Assembly (NCBI RefSeq): GCF_028206995.1
Contig: NZ_JAQLFL010000004.1
Location: 78,241-142,240, forward strand
DNA: 64,000 nt
Reading direction: 5' to 3'
From: Collinsella aerofaciens
GTDB taxonomy: Bacteria > Actinomycetota > Coriobacteriia > Coriobacteriales > Coriobacteriaceae
A program made the position numbers and the translations under genes. How positions within the stretch are numbered: the stretch's first letter is position 1; every line of letters starts with the position of its first letter. Under the pieces are notes generated by a model. It was not told where the DNA came from. It did no database searches and saw nothing but the letters and a program-made list of their open reading frames with translations. Shown piece by piece: positions 24,808 to 34,036 of this stretch.

Positions 24808-25851
24808 TTACTCGAAGTATTGGAACTTGTTGGTTGAGAAGGCGAATGTTACGACGAAGCCTTTGCCGGAGTCGGATGCCGCGGTGACGTCGATGCCCAT
24901 CTTGGAGCACAGGCGCGCCACCAGGTAGAGGCCGATGCCCGTTGCGCGCTTGGTGGTGCGGCCGTTGTCGCCGGTAAAGCCCTTCTCGAACACGCGCGGC
25001 AGGTCTGCCGCACACACGCCGCAGCCGTTGTCCGCGACGGTAAGCTCGATGCGCTCGCTCGCCAGACCCTCGTCCAGCAACGCACCCGAAAACACGATCT
25101 TTGCGCCGTCCTCACGCGCATATTTAATGCTGTTCTGAATGAGCTGGCCCAGAATAAACTCGAGCCATTTCTCGTCGGTAAAGACCTCAAAGTCGAGGTT
25201 CTCGCACACCGGAGCCACGTGCGCCGCGATAAGCTCGCGCGCGTTGGCTTTAATCGCGCCCGTCACCAAGGTCTTGAGATCCCAGCGGCGAATCAGGTAG
25301 TCGCGCTCCACGACTTCCGAGCGCGCATAGTACAGAGCTTGGTCGATATAGCGCTCCACGCGGGCAAGCTCGCGTGCCAGATCGTCCACGCGCGACAGGT
25401 CGTCTTCGCTACCGTCCAGGTTTTCCAAAATCAGATGGGCCGCCGCCAGGGGCAGCTTGGCCTCGTGGACCCAGCTCTCGATATAGTCGCGATAGTCATC
25501 GGTCTGACGCCGGCCTTCGGCAACCTCGTCGCAGGCGGCTTTGCCCACCCGGCGCAAGACCTCGTACTCGAGCTCGCCCTCGGCATAGGTCGGGCATTGC
25601 ACCATCTCCTGCACCCATGCGGGACTCTCGAGCTCCTCTGCCGCACGCTCCAGCTGGCGCAGAAAACGACGACGGCGCGCGTATTCGATCACGATGCCGA
25701 GCATGCCAAAGATAAAGGACACGCCGACCGCCACGACCACGATAGAGACGGGTGCACCGGCGACCGTCAGCACAAAGCAGCTCAGCAGCACGCCGCACGT
25801 CCACACGGCGACGGGAAGCAGCGCGTCTTTAAAGAACTTGCCAAACGACAT
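24808..25851 (-). CDS. Sensor histidine kinase, Bce/intramembrane-sensing-like
   Basis: A 347-aa kinase with two closely spaced N-terminal membrane helices and almost no outside loop. A phospho-acceptor His129 lies in ESWVHEAKLPLAA, with N-box QNSIKYA and G-boxes DNGCGV and GIGLYLV. This layout resembles BceS/GraS-type kinases that sense antimicrobial-peptide transport through an ABC transporter. No BceAB-like transporter is next to it here, so the signal is unknown. It follows the response regulator by 9 bp. Confidence 0.88.
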   Translation of the reverse strand: MSFGKFFKDALLPVAVWTCGVLLSCFVLTVAGAPVSIVVVAVGVSFIFGMLGIVIEYARRRRFLRQLERAAEELESPAWVQEMVQCPTYAEGELEYEVLRRVGKAACDEVAEGRRQTDDYRDYIESWVHEAKLPLAAAHLILENLDGSEDDLSRVDDLARELARVERYIDQALYYARSEVVERDYLIRRWDLKTLVTGAIKANARELIAAHVAPVCENLDFEVFTDEKWLEFILGQLIQNSIKYAREDGAKIVFSGALLDEGLASERIELTVADNGCGVCAADLPRVFEKGFTGDNGRTTKRATGIGLYLVARLCSKMGIDVTAASDSGKGFVVTFAFSTNKFQYFE

Positions 25852-25860
25852 AGCCGGCCC

Positions 25861-26532
25861 CTAGACCGAATAGCCTTGGCCGCGGTGCGTTGTCAAATAC
25901 CCCTTGATGCCGATTTTTTCGAGCGTGGTGCGCAGGCGGTTGATGTTGACGGTGAGCGTATTGTCGTCCACGAAGGCGTCGGAGTCCCACAGGTCCTGCA
26001 TGATGGCCGAGCGCGAAACAATCTTGCCCGCGCGGCTCAGAAGCAGTGAGAGGATACGCAGCTCGTTTTTGGTGAGCTCGGTGCTAGTGCCGGTTTGCGT
26101 GTTGGTAACCATGGAGCGGGCGAGGTCGAGCTCCAGCCCCTTGTGGACAAGTGTGCTGCGCTCGCCTGCCGCCGCGGTGCGACGCAGCAGTGCGTTGATG
26201 CGCGCCACGAGCACACGGGCGCTGTAGGGCTTGGGAACAAAGTCGTCCGCGCCGAGCGTCATGGCCATGACCTCGTCGATCTCGGTCGTGCGCGACGTGA
26301 GGACGATAATGGGAACCTCGGATTCGCGGCGAACCTCGTGGCAGATATGCTGGCCGTCCTTGACGGGAAGTGTGAGGTCGAGCAGCACCAGGTCGGGCGC
26401 GGCGGCGAGAATATCGCGCGAGACATGCTCAAACGATTCGCAGGCCTCGATTTCAAACCCGGCGCGGGCAAGGATGTCGATAAGCTCACGACGAATGGGC
26501 TCGTCGTCCTCAACGACATAGATCAGCGCCAT
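25861..26532 (-). CDS. OmpR-family response regulator
   Basis: A 223-aa regulator. Receiver domain: acidic pair VEDDE, phospho-acceptor Asp52 (LLDLTLP) and Lys in VPKPYS. The C-terminal winged helix has TKNELRILSLLL and the HRGQGYSV end. It is co-directional with the kinase and surely its partner. Targets are not evident in the window. Confidence 0.92.
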   Translation of the reverse strand: MALIYVVEDDEPIRRELIDILARAGFEIEACESFEHVSRDILAAAPDLVLLDLTLPVKDGQHICHEVRRESEVPIIVLTSRTTEIDEVMAMTLGADDFVPKPYSARVLVARINALLRRTAAAGERSTLVHKGLELDLARSMVTNTQTGTSTELTKNELRILSLLLSRAGKIVSRSAIMQDLWDSDAFVDDNTLTVNINRLRTTLEKIGIKGYLTTHRGQGYSV

Positions 26533-26710
26533 GGATTCCGCTCCCCTCTTGGTTGTCTTGCCCCATTATGACCGCGGAGCCGCAGGTGCGCGCCTCGCGC
26601 GGCACCAAGGTGACAGAACTGTTCGCAAGCGGGGGCGTTTTGTCCGCCTCACGCTCGCGACGGAAACGGAGACCAAAATGAGTTTTTAATCCCCGTCCCA
26701 GAAAAATCAT

Positions 26711-27418
26711 TTAGCGGCGGGCGCGGAGCTTTTCGTAGCCGTCGGCAAAGAAGGCGACCGTGGCGGCGTCGGCCTCCGCAGCGTCCGTCTCGGTTGCGGG
26801 AACCACGCCGTGCTCGTCGCTCACCAGGAACAGCGCGCCCTTGAGCTGCGCGGGAATGTCTACGCGCGTGACCGGGATGCCCTTGGTCTGGGCCAGCTGC
26901 TCAATGAGCGTCGCCGTGCCGCACAGGCACTCGTCCGCCGGCGCCACAAAGGCAAGCTCGCCGTTACCGACGGCGGCGAGCAGCTCGGGCGCCACGCCGG
27001 TCTCGTCGGCCTCGGAGCGGGCCTCGGCGGAGCGGGCACGTAGCGCCTTAGCCGACGTATCGGTTAGCGGCTCGTACTCCCCCACCGTCATGGCGGCGTT
27101 GCCGTTAACGTCGATCACCAGCATGAGCACGCCATCGTGCGCGGTATAGTCGCCCTCGGCTAGCGACCACTCAACGTGCTGCTTGGCCCAGCTGAGCATG
27201 TTATGGGTAAGCGGCTCGCCCTGCACCAAGCGCTCGGACAGTGCGCGAATGTGGCGGTTGAGCATGGGCACCTTTTTATTGGACATGCGCCAACGGCAGA
27301 CAAGCGCGGGCTTGTCGAGCGTAAACTTCTCGACCGCCTCCTGATTGGCGCAAAAGTCCTCGTACGCACGCTGATCCTCGGCATTGCCAAACAGCTCGGC
27401 ATCATCAATCTGGGGCAT
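26711..27418 (-). CDS. Protein of unknown function (about 235 aa)
   Basis: No recognisable domain. It is soluble and acidic, with an N-terminal region rich in charged helices (LFGNAEDQRAYEDFC), a central KPALVCRWRMSNKKVPMLNRHI segment and a C-terminal half that may hold two SseB-like or repeated alpha/beta units. That last point is a guess from the pattern ALFLVSDEHG and LMLVIDVNGN. The start is placed at 27418 (MPQIDDAEL) because AAAGGT lies 7 nt upstream; ATGs at 27424 and 27442 are alternatives. It is downstream of purH but separated by a terminator. Confidence 0.7.
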   Translation of the reverse strand: MPQIDDAELFGNAEDQRAYEDFCANQEAVEKFTLDKPALVCRWRMSNKKVPMLNRHIRALSERLVQGEPLTHNMLSWAKQHVEWSLAEGDYTAHDGVLMLVIDVNGNAAMTVGEYEPLTDTSAKALRARSAEARSEADETGVAPELLAAVGNGELAFVAPADECLCGTATLIEQLAQTKGIPVTRVDIPAQLKGALFLVSDEHGVVPATETDAAEADAATVAFFADGYEKLRARR

Positions 27419-27458
27419 GGTCATACCTTTCGTGTTAGTCATTCCGTCCTCTTATACC

Positions 27459-27494
27459 AAAAAGACGGCCCTCCAAACGGAGCGACCGTCTTTT
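27459..27494 (-). terminator. Intrinsic terminator after purH
   Basis: Stem AAAAGACGG / CCGTCTTTT around a 17-nt loop, with a T-rich tail on the minus strand. Confidence 0.8.
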
Positions 27495-27523
27495 GCAGAG
27501 ATTATTTTGTCCCGGGGCGAAAC

Positions 27524-29131
27524 TTAGTGACGGAAATGCCTGGCCCCCGTGAAGACCATCGCAATACCATGCTCGTTGCAAGCCTGGATGCTCTCGTCGT
27601 CGCGCTTGGAGCCGCCGGGCTGGATGATGCAGGTCACGCCGTGTGCAGCAAGCACGTCGACGTTGTCGCGGAACGGGAAGAACGCGTCGCTTGCACAGGC
27701 AAAGCCGCCCTTCTCCACGCCCTCGCGCTCGCAGAAGTCCTCGGCGCGCTCGCAGGCAAGCAGCGCAGAGTCAACGCGGTTAGGCTGACCCGGGCCCATG
27801 CCAATGCCGGCCTTGCCCTTGGAGACCAGGATGGCGTTGGACTTAACGCCCTTGCAGACCTTCCAGGCAAACTCGAGCTCGGCCATCTCGGCGTCGGTGG
27901 GCTTGCGGTCGGTGGGGAACGTAAAGGTCGCGGGATCCTCGGTCACGTGGTCGACTTCCTGCACCAGCATGCCGCCGTCGATGGAGCGCAGCTCCACCTG
28001 GGCGCCGTGGTCCACGCCGCCGGTGGCCAGCACGCGCAGGTTGGGGCGCTTGGCCATGCGCTCGAGCGCCTCGTCGGTGTAGCTCGGGGCGATGATGACC
28101 TCGACGAACTGCTTGTTCTGATCGGCAAAGTGCTCGACCAGCTCATAGGGAACCTCGCGGTTGCAGGCGATGATGCCGCCAAAGGCACTCTTGGGATCGC
28201 AGGCAAAAGCGCGGTCGTAGGCGGCCGTGATGTCCTCGGCAACGGCAGAACCGCAGGGGTTCTGGTGCTTGAGGATCACGCAGGCCGGCTCGTCGAACTC
28301 GCGGACCAGGTTCCAAGCGGCATCGGCATCCAGATAGTTGTTGTAGCTGAGCGGCTTGCCCTGGATCTGCTCGGAGCCAACGAGCGGGAACTGCGAGCTC
28401 GCGGTGTTCTCGCAGCCCTCGGCAAAGCGGTAGACCGTAGCCTTCTGCTGAGGATTCTCGCCATAGCGCAGGTCGTCGACCTTCTCCAACGAGATCTCGA
28501 GCTTGGCAGAGGTATCCGCCACGTCGCTTGCCTGGGCGGCAAGCCAACGGGAGATAGCCGTGTCGTAGGCGGCGGTGGTCTGGTAGACCTTCACCTGCAG
28601 GCGACGACGGGTGGAAAGCGTGGTGCAGCCACCGGTCTCGTGCATCTCGGCCAGGACGGCATCATAGTCGGCAGGGTCGGAAATGACGGTAACGCTCGTG
28701 GCGTTCTTGGCGGCAGAACGCAGCATGGAGGGGCCACCGATGTCGATGTGCTCGATGGCGTCCGCAAAGGTGACCTCGGGGTTGGCAACGGTCTTCTCGA
28801 ACTCGTACAGGTTGACGACGACCAGGTCGATCAGCTTAATGCCGTGCTGAGCGGCCTCCTGCATGTGCTGCTCGGAATCGCGGCGGGCCAGCAGCGCGCC
28901 GTGAACCTTGGGGTGCAGGGTCTTAACGCGGCCGTCCATCATCTCGGGATAGCCCGTGAACTCCTCGATGGGGGTTACGGGAACGCCCGCGTCCTCGATG
29001 GCACGAGCCGTGCCGCCCGTAGAGATGATCTCGACGCCAAAGTCATCGACCAGCGTCCGTGCGAAATCGACGACACCCGTTTTATCGGTAACCGAGATCA
29101 ACGCGCGTGCGATCTTCACATCAGATCCCAT
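27524..29131 (-). CDS. purH: Bifunctional AICAR transformylase / IMP cyclohydrolase
   Basis: Catalyses the last two steps of de novo IMP synthesis. The 535-aa protein has the N-terminal IMP cyclohydrolase domain ([39 protein letters not shown]) and the C-terminal transformylase domain ([30 protein letters not shown]). Length is normal. No other purine genes are adjacent. It ends near residue GARHFRH, the usual C-terminus. Confidence 0.97.
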   Translation of the reverse strand: MGSDVKIARALISVTDKTGVVDFARTLVDDFGVEIISTGGTARAIEDAGVPVTPIEEFTGYPEMMDGRVKTLHPKVHGALLARRDSEQHMQEAAQHGIKLIDLVVVNLYEFEKTVANPEVTFADAIEHIDIGGPSMLRSAAKNATSVTVISDPADYDAVLAEMHETGGCTTLSTRRRLQVKVYQTTAAYDTAISRWLAAQASDVADTSAKLEISLEKVDDLRYGENPQQKATVYRFAEGCENTASSQFPLVGSEQIQGKPLSYNNYLDADAAWNLVREFDEPACVILKHQNPCGSAVAEDITAAYDRAFACDPKSAFGGIIACNREVPYELVEHFADQNKQFVEVIIAPSYTDEALERMAKRPNLRVLATGGVDHGAQVELRSIDGGMLVQEVDHVTEDPATFTFPTDRKPTDAEMAELEFAWKVCKGVKSNAILVSKGKAGIGMGPGQPNRVDSALLACERAEDFCEREGVEKGGFACASDAFFPFRDNVDVLAAHGVTCIIQPGGSKRDDESIQACNEHGIAMVFTGARHFRH

Positions 29132-29408
29132 ACAGTCCTCCTGTCTGGTACGCCGCCGTGCTCTGTGAGTCGGTGATACGTCGATCTGCAGCGCTCGCGC
29201 AGCGGCATTGAAAATACTGATTTAATGTAGCGCATCGAGCGCATCGATGCATCCCGCAACGGGCGCATATGCAGAAAAAGTTTGCGAGCGGAGGGGATGG
29301 GCACGGCACCGGGCACGGTGAGTTCATGGAACACAGGGGCACCATAATTTGATGCCAATGGCGTGGTAGAACTGTGCTCGATATGCATCCGCAAAAGAAA
29401 GAGGCACC

Positions 29409-30050
29409 ATGGTCTCGCGGGTTCTCTACCGACCGTTTGATACCGAAGACTTCGACGCCATCGCGCTGATTCTGCAGCAACTTTGGCATAACAATTCGGA
29501 TAACGATGAGTACAACCGCCTTGAAGCCGCATGCGACCTCGCCTATTGCCTTTCGTCATCGACGTTTTCGCAGGTAGCGGTGATTGACGGCGAGGCGCGC
29601 GGCATTGCACTTGCACGCGCAGGACAGAACTCCGGCGTCACTATCAACGAACATTGGATGGATACCGAACGCGCGCTGCTATCGCAGATGCGTGAGCTGG
29701 AGCCTGATGCCTGCGCCGAGTATCTCTCGTTTGTGCGTGCAACCATCCGAACCAACAACCGCCTGCTCGAAAGCAGCCCGTTGCCGCACGACAACGAGGT
29801 CACGCTGCTTGCCGTGGATCGCGATGTCCATGGCCTGGGCGTTGGCACGGTTCTGCTCGACGCCGCGGTCTCGCACCTGTCCTCGCTTGGAGCGACGAGG
29901 GCGCACCTGTACACCGACTCCAACTGCTCGTGGAAGTTCTACGAGCTGCACGGCTTTAAGCGCACGGCCACGCACCGCGCCAACCGCGAAGAGCGCCGTC
30001 ACGACATGCCGCGCGAAAGTTTCCTCTACGAACTCGACCTAACAGCCTAA
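29409..30050 (+). CDS. GNAT-family N-acetyltransferase
   Basis: A 213-aa acetyl-CoA-dependent transferase. It shows the acetyl-CoA loop DVHGLGVGTVLLDAA and the following helix and strand with WKFYELHGFKR near the C-terminus. The substrate cannot be predicted. A purine-rich AAAGAGG precedes the ATG. It is monocistronic and divergent from purH; the 277-bp gap between them shows no other gene. Confidence 0.85.
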   Translation: MVSRVLYRPFDTEDFDAIALILQQLWHNNSDNDEYNRLEAACDLAYCLSSSTFSQVAVIDGEARGIALARAGQNSGVTINEHWMDTERALLSQMRELEPDACAEYLSFVRATIRTNNRLLESSPLPHDNEVTLLAVDRDVHGLGVGTVLLDAAVSHLSSLGATRAHLYTDSNCSWKFYELHGFKRTATHRANREERRHDMPRESFLYELDLTA

Positions 30051-30120
30051 ACCTGTCACTTAGGGACGCTCCTTTTGTGCCGGCACCCCGGGACACTCCT
30101 TGGCGGCGGCAGAAGGACTA

Positions 30121-30150
30121 GTCGTTGGGGACAGTCTTGATCAAAACGAC
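30121..30150. repeat. Short palindromic repeat, family C variant
   Basis: GTCGTT / AACGAC arms around GGGGACAGTCTTGATCAA. It shares its first half with the copy at 48230-48260. The preceding bases (30055-30118) contain decayed family B motifs (TTAGGGACGCTCC, GGGACACTCC). Confidence 0.5.
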
Positions 30151-30193
30151 CGACAAAGCCCTTCTTAAGGTCGCTATCTGAGGGGTTACAAAT

Positions 30194-30431
30194 GGCTGTG
30201 GACAAAAAACATCAAATATGAGTACTGTTACCTTTTTAGTAGCAGCGCAATTCGGCTTTTTCGGGTCTCTTAGACGTCTCGACGCGTTGGATGAACTAAC
30301 GTATCTCCCCAAATGTACAATAAAATGGACTCCTAACGAGAAATAATCTCGTTCGGGAGTCCATTTTTAATACAAACAAATGTGACAATCTAGGCAACAG
30401 TACTCATATTTGGCATTTTTTGCCCACTGCC
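30194..30431. mobile_element. MITE-like element with 39-bp terminal inverted repeats
   Basis: Left end 30194-30232 (GGCTGTGGACAAAAAACATC, then AAATATGAGTACTGTTACC) and right end 30393-30431 are inverted copies with about seven mismatches. The 238-bp element is AT-richer than its surroundings and has no ORF. It carries a hairpin terminator at 30322-30368. No transposase or target-site duplication is recognisable, so mobile origin is inferred. Confidence 0.6.
30322..30368. terminator. Bidirectional hairpin terminator inside the MITE-like element
   Basis: Stem ATGGACTCC...GGGAGTCCAT with an inner ACGAG/CTCGT extension, AAAA before and TTTTT after. Confidence 0.8.
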
Positions 30432-30540
30432 CCTTGCGCGAAGGTCCGCAGCGGAAAGCATGGCCCGTTTCGATGCACAAAAATGGGATGAATCTTCCCT
30501 GGCAACCGCCCAGAAAGATCCACCCCAAAGCAAGCGCTCG

Positions 30541-32484
30541 CTAGAACGTTCCGCCGCCGCCTCCGCCGACGCCGCCGCCTCCGCCGCCCGAGAAGCCGCC
30601 GCCACCGCCACCGCTCGAGCTATCGGAACTCGAAGCCAGCTCACGGATGCTCTCGTGATACACGTCATCGAATGAATCGAGCGGAGACTGGTTTCCGTAG
30701 TGATGGTAGTACCACCAGTAGCAGGGGTAATTGTCGTAGAAATCGTCGCTGTTGCGCAGGTCCGCAGGCACGGCCTCGGCAAGCTGACGCAGGACTTCCT
30801 TCGAAACGCCAAGCGCCGCGCCCATCACCAGAAGTTTATTCCATAGGACCAAATCGCCGGGGACGGCTTCCTTTAGACGCGTGAAGTCCTCGAGCCAATG
30901 CTTAAGCGCCTTGCAGCGAGCCGCCACCTCGGCGCCCTCCGGCGTAAAGCGGCGGAACGTAAGGCCCACGCCAATACCCACCAGCACAATCGGCACCGAG
31001 ATAACCGCGGCGATAATGTTCGCCTGTGCGCCATCGGTAAAGAAGATGGATCCCACGGGAACAAAGGCAACCAGGATACCAAGAACCAGGCAAAACACCA
31101 TTGCAACAATGCCGTCCGAGGCAACGTACTCGCTATCGGCCAGCTTGCCCTTAACGGTGTTCTGATAGTCCTCGAGCTTATCACCCACGGGTGTAGCGTG
31201 CTGCTTGACGTAGTGCTGCAGCTCGTCAAACGTGCGCGAGCGATCGCCGTTCTCGTCAGGCTTAGCACCGGCAAAGAAGACCTTGAGCACCATGTGGTCA
31301 ATGCCCTTGGCCGACTTCCAGCCCGCATCGCTCACCGTCACGCGATACGTCTGCTCTTCTTTTTCACGCCCCAACAGACCCTTCTTGGCCTTGGTCACGG
31401 TCGCCTGCTCCAGCTTGATCACACGGTCGTCAGTGAGCTTCATGAGCGTGGCGATATATGCCTGATCGGGCACCTCGTTCCAGCTCATGAGGGCCGAAAG
31501 CACGGCGGGATGGTCGGCCGAGGGCACATCGCGGAAATATTCGTCCTGGAAAAGCGGCTTGGGCTTGCGCTTGCGCAGCTTGAGCATAACGATTGTGCCG
31601 GTAAAGGCCACCGCCGCAACAACACTTAGCACGGCAAGTGCATTGGCAATCATGCGAGCGTGAGCGCGGCGGGCGTTAGCTTCGTCGGCCCATTCCTTCT
31701 CTTCGCTCAGGATCGTTGACATGCGCTCTTCGCCCGAGACGGCAAGCTGCGGCACCCAGTCGCTGGGGAAGGCGATGCGTGCCTCGGCGAATTCGCCCTG
31801 ATGCACGCAGGGAATGGTATAGGTGACCATGGGCTCGTCCTCATCGAGCGACACGTCGCCCGCCAGCGGACCGTGGCCCCATGCGCGGAAGTTATCGCCT
31901 TTGACGGCCGCCGTCCCGGCAGCGGCATTTGCGAAGCGCACTTCCATCTCGACATCGTCGGAATCCGCAGACCAGCCGTCGCCCACGAACTTCCAGTAGA
32001 GCTCGGCGGTATCGGCCCAGTTCATAACCGCACCGGTCATGGTGTAGCTCACGTAATAGATCGCGCTGTCGCCGCTCTCGTGGGGGCTGAACACCTTAAT
32101 CCTTACGCCGTCACCGGCCTGCTCGACCGTGTAGACGCCAGAATCGCCCTTGTTCGCGCTATCGACTTTGTTAAACGCGGTGTCCTCTTCCTCGACACTC
32201 AGCACGTCAACGTCCGCCGTGCCGCCCTGCTGGTTGGTGCCCGTATTGATCTCCCAAAACACGCCGTTGATGTCGTCGTCGAAATCAAACTGGCGTCCCT
32301 CGACAACGGCCAGCGATCCATCGGCCTCGACCGTGGCGCTGATGTAGGTTTGGGTCATGGAATAACCGTCGGCGTGTGCGGCGGCGGGCAGTAGCAGCAA
32401 TGCAAGCGCGACGAGTGCGCAGACGGAAGCAAATCGCGCAAACAGGCGGCGCTGCCGGCTGACTTTGGCGGCGAGGGTGTTCAT
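30541..32484 (-). CDS. DUF2207-type membrane protein with signal peptide and Gly-rich tail
   Basis: A 647-aa predicted membrane protein. The N-terminus has a signal peptide (FASVCALVALALLLLPAAAHA), then an extracytoplasmic beta-rich domain with the DUF2207 pattern (VEADGSLAVVEGRQFDFDDDINGVFWEI). Membrane segments follow near NALAVLSVVAAVAF, IVAMVFCLVLGILVAFV and VISVPIVLVGIGVG. A cytoplasmic region separates them, and the tail is a Gly/Ser low-complexity stretch. Function is unknown in the family. ATG 32484 (MNTLAAKV) has AAAGGA 7 nt upstream; an earlier ATG is rejected as it lacks a good ribosome site. Confidence 0.85.
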   Translation of the reverse strand: MNTLAAKVSRQRRLFARFASVCALVALALLLLPAAAHADGYSMTQTYISATVEADGSLAVVEGRQFDFDDDINGVFWEINTGTNQQGGTADVDVLSVEEEDTAFNKVDSANKGDSGVYTVEQAGDGVRIKVFSPHESGDSAIYYVSYTMTGAVMNWADTAELYWKFVGDGWSADSDDVEMEVRFANAAAGTAAVKGDNFRAWGHGPLAGDVSLDEDEPMVTYTIPCVHQGEFAEARIAFPSDWVPQLAVSGEERMSTILSEEKEWADEANARRAHARMIANALAVLSVVAAVAFTGTIVMLKLRKRKPKPLFQDEYFRDVPSADHPAVLSALMSWNEVPDQAYIATLMKLTDDRVIKLEQATVTKAKKGLLGREKEEQTYRVTVSDAGWKSAKGIDHMVLKVFFAGAKPDENGDRSRTFDELQHYVKQHATPVGDKLEDYQNTVKGKLADSEYVASDGIVAMVFCLVLGILVAFVPVGSIFFTDGAQANIIAAVISVPIVLVGIGVGLTFRRFTPEGAEVAARCKALKHWLEDFTRLKEAVPGDLVLWNKLLVMGAALGVSKEVLRQLAEAVPADLRNSDDFYDNYPCYWWYYHHYGNQSPLDSFDDVYHESIRELASSSDSSSGGGGGGFSGGGGGGVGGGGGGTF

Positions 32485-33001
32485 AGGCACATCCTTTGTC
32501 TGTAAAACCAACAGCGCCATTGTCCCACGTTTGCGGGTACGCATGACGAACATCTAGGCGACCGGAGCGCCAAACGGGATGAAAGTCACGCCCGCGGCCG
32601 GCACCTGGGGACATTCCTTATCTGCCGGCAATCTGGAACACTCCTTGGCATAGCCCGCTCCGGCAATAGATACCACTTCATAGCTCCGTCACAGGTGTAG
32701 CGGCTTTGTGTTGCCGCGGCGTAAGCCGATTAAGCTGGCGAGCGAGGGGCATAAAGCAGTTGAGCGAAAACGGTTTGCCCCTTTGCCGTTCGCTTGAGGA
32801 TCATGTCCCCCTTTTCCGCGGAAACCCCGGCAGTTGCGAAGAGCTGCCGGGGTTTCTGTCGTTTGAGGGGTTGAAGGGGCTGAGCTTGGGGCGGTAATCG
32901 AGGTGTTGAGCGGTGCCCGCCGCGCACAACACGCAGCCTCGGCAACTCGCGAGCATCGACGACGCCCCCCCCCCACCTCACCCCGCGCTATACTCGTCCG
33001 C
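32485..33001. other. Intergenic region with decayed repeats, hairpin and C10 tract
   Basis: A 517-bp gap without a credible gene. It holds degenerate family B-like pieces (CACCTGGGGACATTCC, TCTGGAACACTCC at about 32595-32645), a strong hairpin AAACCCCGGCAG / CTGCCGGGGTTT at 32823-32856, and ten consecutive C at 32965-32974 just before the gluQ -10 element. Confidence 0.7.
32989..32994 (+). promoter_or_regulatory. Predicted -10 element for leaderless gluQ
   Basis: TATACT ends 7 bp before the gluQ ATG, so transcription would begin at or next to the A of the start codon. No Shine-Dalgarno sequence precedes the ATG, consistent with a leaderless transcript. The C10 tract lies in the expected spacer/-35 region. 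Confidence 0.55.
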
Positions 33002-34021
33002 ATGGATATCAACGCATGCAACATAGCAACACACGCCGTGGCCACGTCGACGGCGTCCAACAGCAAGCTCGCCCCCGCCCTCGCGCCCGTCGTGGGCCGC
33101 TTTGCCCCGTCGCCCTCGGGCCGCATGCACCTGGGCAACGTGTTCAGTTGCCTGTGTGCGTGGCTTTCGGCCCGCAGCCAGGGCGGCAGCATCGTGTTGC
33201 GCATCGAGGACCTGGACGATCGCTGCAAGCGCCCGGAACTTGCCGCCCAATTGATCGACGACCTAGCTTGGCTGGGGCTTGAGTGGGACGAAGGCCCCTA
33301 CTACCAGCACGATCGCCTGGACTTGTACGAGGACGCCCTGCACCAGCTGCAAGACGCCGGCCTCACCTATCCCTGCTTTTGCACGCGCGCCGAGCTCCAC
33401 ACCGCAAGCGCGCCGCACGCCAGCGACGGCACGCCCATCTACCGCGGCGCCTGCCGAGGCCTTTCTGCCGAGGAGGTTGCCCGCCGCAGTGCCCTGCGCG
33501 CTCCCGCCACGCGCCTGCGCGTGCCCGCCGTCGACGACCTCGCCGGCGACGTGATCGAATTCGTTGACCGCACGTACGGAGCCCAATGCGAGGCACTCGC
33601 CACCGAGTGCGGCGACTTTTTGGTGCGCCGCAGCGACGGCGCTTTTGCCTACCAGCTAGCCGTAGTGGTCGACGACGCTGCCATGGGCGTCACCGAGGTC
33701 GTGCGCGGATGCGATCTACTGGGCTCCACGCCCCGCCAAATCTACCTGCAGCATTTGCTGGAACTTCCCACACCGCACTACGCACATATTCCGCTGCTCA
33801 TGTCACCGGACGGCCGCCGCCTTTCCAAGCGCGACCGCGACCTAGACCTGGGCGAGCTCCGTACCCGCTTTGGCACGCCCGAGGCGCTGCTGGGATGGCT
33901 CGCCGGGCAAACAGGCATCGCGCCGGACGCCACACCGCGCTCTGCCGAGCAGCTGGTCGAGCACTTTAGCTGGAACGTCATCCGCGCGCATCGGGAGAAC
34001 ATCACTGTAACGGTCGAGTAG
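33002..34021 (+). CDS. gluQ: Glutamyl-queuosine tRNA(Asp) synthetase
   Basis: Truncated glutamyl-tRNA synthetase paralogue that attaches glutamate to the queuosine of tRNA(Asp). The 339-aa protein has the catalytic Rossmann fold with APSPSGRMHLGN (HIGH-like, about 35-46), a zinc site formed by Cys125, Cys127, Tyr147 and Cys151, and RLSKRDRD (KMSKS-like). It lacks the anticodon-binding domain, which separates it from GltX. The start is the ATG directly after the TATACT element; upstream in-frame codons would include low-complexity sequence. Confidence 0.9.
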   Translation: MDINACNIATHAVATSTASNSKLAPALAPVVGRFAPSPSGRMHLGNVFSCLCAWLSARSQGGSIVLRIEDLDDRCKRPELAAQLIDDLAWLGLEWDEGPYYQHDRLDLYEDALHQLQDAGLTYPCFCTRAELHTASAPHASDGTPIYRGACRGLSAEEVARRSALRAPATRLRVPAVDDLAGDVIEFVDRTYGAQCEALATECGDFLVRRSDGAFAYQLAVVVDDAAMGVTEVVRGCDLLGSTPRQIYLQHLLELPTPHYAHIPLLMSPDGRRLSKRDRDLDLGELRTRFGTPEALLGWLAGQTGIAPDATPRSAEQLVEHFSWNVIRAHRENITVTVE

Positions 34022-34036
34022 CCAGCCACCCCGCCT

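Noticed and set aside
29132..29408. Purine or PRPP riboswitch upstream of purH
   Set aside because: No conserved aptamer core or terminator/antiterminator pair could be recognised in the 277-bp divergent gap.
32903..33001. Longer N-terminus for gluQ
   Set aside because: The extension would read through the C10 tract and the TATACT element and is Arg/Pro-rich without family similarity.
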